Assembly (NCBI GenBank): GCA_900755995.1
Contig: CAAEIM010000053.1
Span: 1-13,953, forward strand
Source: Clostridia bacterium
GTDB lineage: Bacteria; Bacillota; Clostridia; Oscillospirales; Acutalibacteraceae
DNA length: 13,953 nt
Direction of reading: 5' to 3'
A model generated the notes under the pieces. That model was not told the DNA's origin. It did not search any database and saw only the letters and a list, made by a program, of their open reading frames with translations. Position numbers and translations under genes: made by a program. This document shows, piece after piece, positions 12,883 through 13,953 of this stretch (its first letter is position 1; each line of letters opens with the position of its first letter).

Positions 12883-13713
12883 TTATGTATTGTAAAAATG
12901 CGACAAGTTTTTTAATGCACTGTTAATTGACATTCCGTGATACTTTTTAAATTCCCTGATAAGGTGTGACTGGTCATAATAACCGAATTTTTCAACCGCA
13001 TCCAAAGCACTGAAATCCTTCTTCAGGCAATCCTGCCACAACAGCTGATAACGGATAAGATTAATCATTTGCTTTGGTGAAACACCCGTGTTTTGAAGAA
13101 ATTTGCGTTCAAGCTGTCTTTTGCTAATAGCGGAATAATCAGCCAATTCTGAAACTCCGGATTTGCCGTTGTGGTTTATTATAAAATAAAGAGAGTTCAT
13201 AATATCAGAATTTTTACGCTTTGGATTAAGTCTGCGCAAAAGAAAATCTTCCGCTATTGCTTTCCGCTTATATATTGTGTCTGCGTAAAATATCTTTTCA
13301 TTCAATTCTTTGGAAAAGCCGGCGAAATACGCATCTGCATCTGAAAAAGCATTGAGTACGCCGTTCATACCCTCATCAGCAAACAGCACCACGCTCCACG
13401 CATAAAAGCGTATGCCAAAGCAAAAGCTGTCGCTTTCGTCTGCAAAATAGGAAAAATCATTAATGCCGCAAAAATGACTGCCTGTCGAGTTAATGTCCCG
13501 ATTCCCCGTAACAATTATATCCATACATATATCCGGGATTACCAATGTTTTCTTATTTTTTTGAACTGAAAAATCGGATTTGTTCTGTCTGCTACCCCAA
13601 AAACAATTTATGTATGGCTTTAACGCTTCACACGGTTCTATTTCAATGTAGTTGCCCGACCGAGCCGGATTGGAAGTGACAGGGGTAAAAATGTTATCAA
13701 GTCTGAAAGGCAT
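12883..13713 (-). CDS. AraC/XylS-family transcription regulator
   Basis: 276 aa. The N-terminal about 170 residues resemble the sensor domain seen in DUF6597-type AraC regulators (LKPYINCFWGSR, IPDICMDIIV, FGIRFYAWSV). The C-terminal about 90 residues are the double helix-turn-helix: VSELADYSAISKRQLERKF and then ALDAVEKFGYYDQSHLIREF, with KYHGMSINSAL. It is likely soluble and ligand-responsive; the ligand is unknown. ATG 13713 has AGGTGA about 6 nt upstream. An in-frame GTG at 13722 overlaps the stop of the upstream 23-codon frame (GTGA) but has no ribosome site. It is read in the same direction as the tfoX-like and DUF3795 genes, which it may control. Confidence 0.88.
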   Translation of the reverse strand: MPFRLDNIFTPVTSNPARSGNYIEIEPCEALKPYINCFWGSRQNKSDFSVQKNKKTLVIPDICMDIIVTGNRDINSTGSHFCGINDFSYFADESDSFCFGIRFYAWSVVLFADEGMNGVLNAFSDADAYFAGFSKELNEKIFYADTIYKRKAIAEDFLLRRLNPKRKNSDIMNSLYFIINHNGKSGVSELADYSAISKRQLERKFLQNTGVSPKQMINLIRYQLLWQDCLKKDFSALDAVEKFGYYDQSHLIREFKKYHGMSINSALKNLSHFYNT

Positions 13714-13718
13714 ATATC

Positions 13719-13790
13719 TCACCTGAACGAATAGAAACTGCGAAATGTTTTACTATCTAAATTTTTATCTAACGCAGGTCTTTCAATCAT
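13719..13790 (-). pseudogene. 23-codon 5' remnant of a SAP/DUF6434-type gene in front of araC
   Basis: From ATG 13790, with AAGGGG 8 nt upstream, the frame starts MIERPALDKNLDSKTFRSFY and stops three residues later (SFR, TGA). The start is very like small SAP/DUF6434-domain proteins of Firmicutes, which go on with Tyr-Leu-Lys-Glu-Glu-Leu. The match breaks after FRSFY, 8 nt before the araC ribosome site. I read it as a truncated gene whose start and ribosome site were kept. The recognition is from memory, so moderate certainty. It may now act as a leader peptide coupled to araC. Confidence 0.5.
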
Positions 13791-13822
13791 ATTCTACCCC
13801 TTCTGAACAATTTAAAAAATAT

Positions 13823-13856
13823 AAAAAAATAGAACGGTTTAAGAAAACCGTTCTAT
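13823..13856 (-). terminator. Strong terminator upstream of the araC region, for an off-window minus-strand gene
   Basis: A perfect 12-bp stem (13829-13840 with 13845-13856, loop aaga), followed on the minus strand by a run of T. It isolates the araC cluster from genes further right. Confidence 0.88.
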
Positions 13857-13867
13857 CAGACTGTCGA

Positions 13868-13906
13868 AAAAACTCGAAATCCAGTTAACCTGTATTTCGA
13901 GTTTTT
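13868..13906. terminator. Bidirectional hairpin at the right edge
   Basis: A 17-position stem with one mismatch (13868-13884 with 13890-13906, loop ttaac) with T tracts on both strands. A second terminator back-to-back with the previous one, or the end of a mobile element beyond the window. Nothing else is seen to 13953. Confidence 0.65.
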
Positions 13907-13953
13907 GGTTTTTGAGTATTAAATTGAAATAATTCAAGAAACAAAAAGCATAA

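Noticed and set aside
13857..13953. End of an insertion sequence (hairpin with ctgtcgaaaaaactcg)
   Set aside because: The sequence is suggestive of a transposon end, but no transposase or target duplication is in the window, so only a terminator-like hairpin is claimed.

Overview
The window looks like a contig end from a low-GC, anaerobic Firmicute of the class Clostridia, most likely a gut Oscillospirales/Ruminococcaceae relative. The signs are AGGAGG-type ribosome binding sites, TTGACA/TATAAT promoters with an extended TGn, [FeFe]-hydrogenase maturases, a MinD-MgsA pair and XRE/AraC regulators. This taxonomic call is inference from gene content; there is no rRNA or tRNA marker.

Left part (1-8310), all on the minus strand. 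Read in transcription order from the right, a promoter at about 8282-8310 starts a run of housekeeping genes: a MinD-like ATPase, a methylglyoxal-synthase-family protein, hisS, aspS, and two genes resembling ydjH and ydjI of the Bacillus subtilis PspA membrane-stress operon (a one-pass membrane protein with a zinc ribbon, and an SPFH protein with a Gln-rich linker and two zinc ribbons). A strong terminator at 1571-1600 closes the run. Beyond it lie hydE and the start of hydG, which build the H-cluster of [FeFe]-hydrogenase. hydG is cut by the window edge, where the last 24 bases look like artefact (11 C residues next to an AscI-like site).

Middle (8261-10613). A 547-base AT-rich gap carries hairpins and no convincing gene. 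Then come an SDR oxidoreductase and an XRE regulator whose C-terminal part is 18 uninterrupted Gly-x-x-Ala/Ser-x pentads. Both are on the minus strand, each with its own promoter and hairpin terminator.

The most interesting part is 10784-11557. Two tiny hydrophobic, Lys-tailed peptides (26 aa on minus, 31 aa on plus) diverge from adjacent promoters. Each has a Shine-Dalgarno sequence folded into a hairpin and a stop codon inside the base of a strong stem. Each faces a convergent promoter that would make an antisense RNA of about 90 nt. This is the architecture of type I toxin-antitoxin modules, here as two back-to-back modules in mirror symmetry. A 94-bp copy of one toxin promoter and leader, without a toxin, lies upstream of the XRE gene.

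Right part (11605-13953). An unrecognised 165-aa protein is on the plus strand. Three minus-strand genes follow (an AraC-family regulator, a TfoX N-domain protein and a Cys-rich DUF3795-type protein). Just upstream of araC is a 23-codon remnant that looks like the start of a SAP/DUF6434-type gene. Two strong hairpins sit at the right edge.

All family assignments are from reading motifs by eye; no database search or folding calculation was run.
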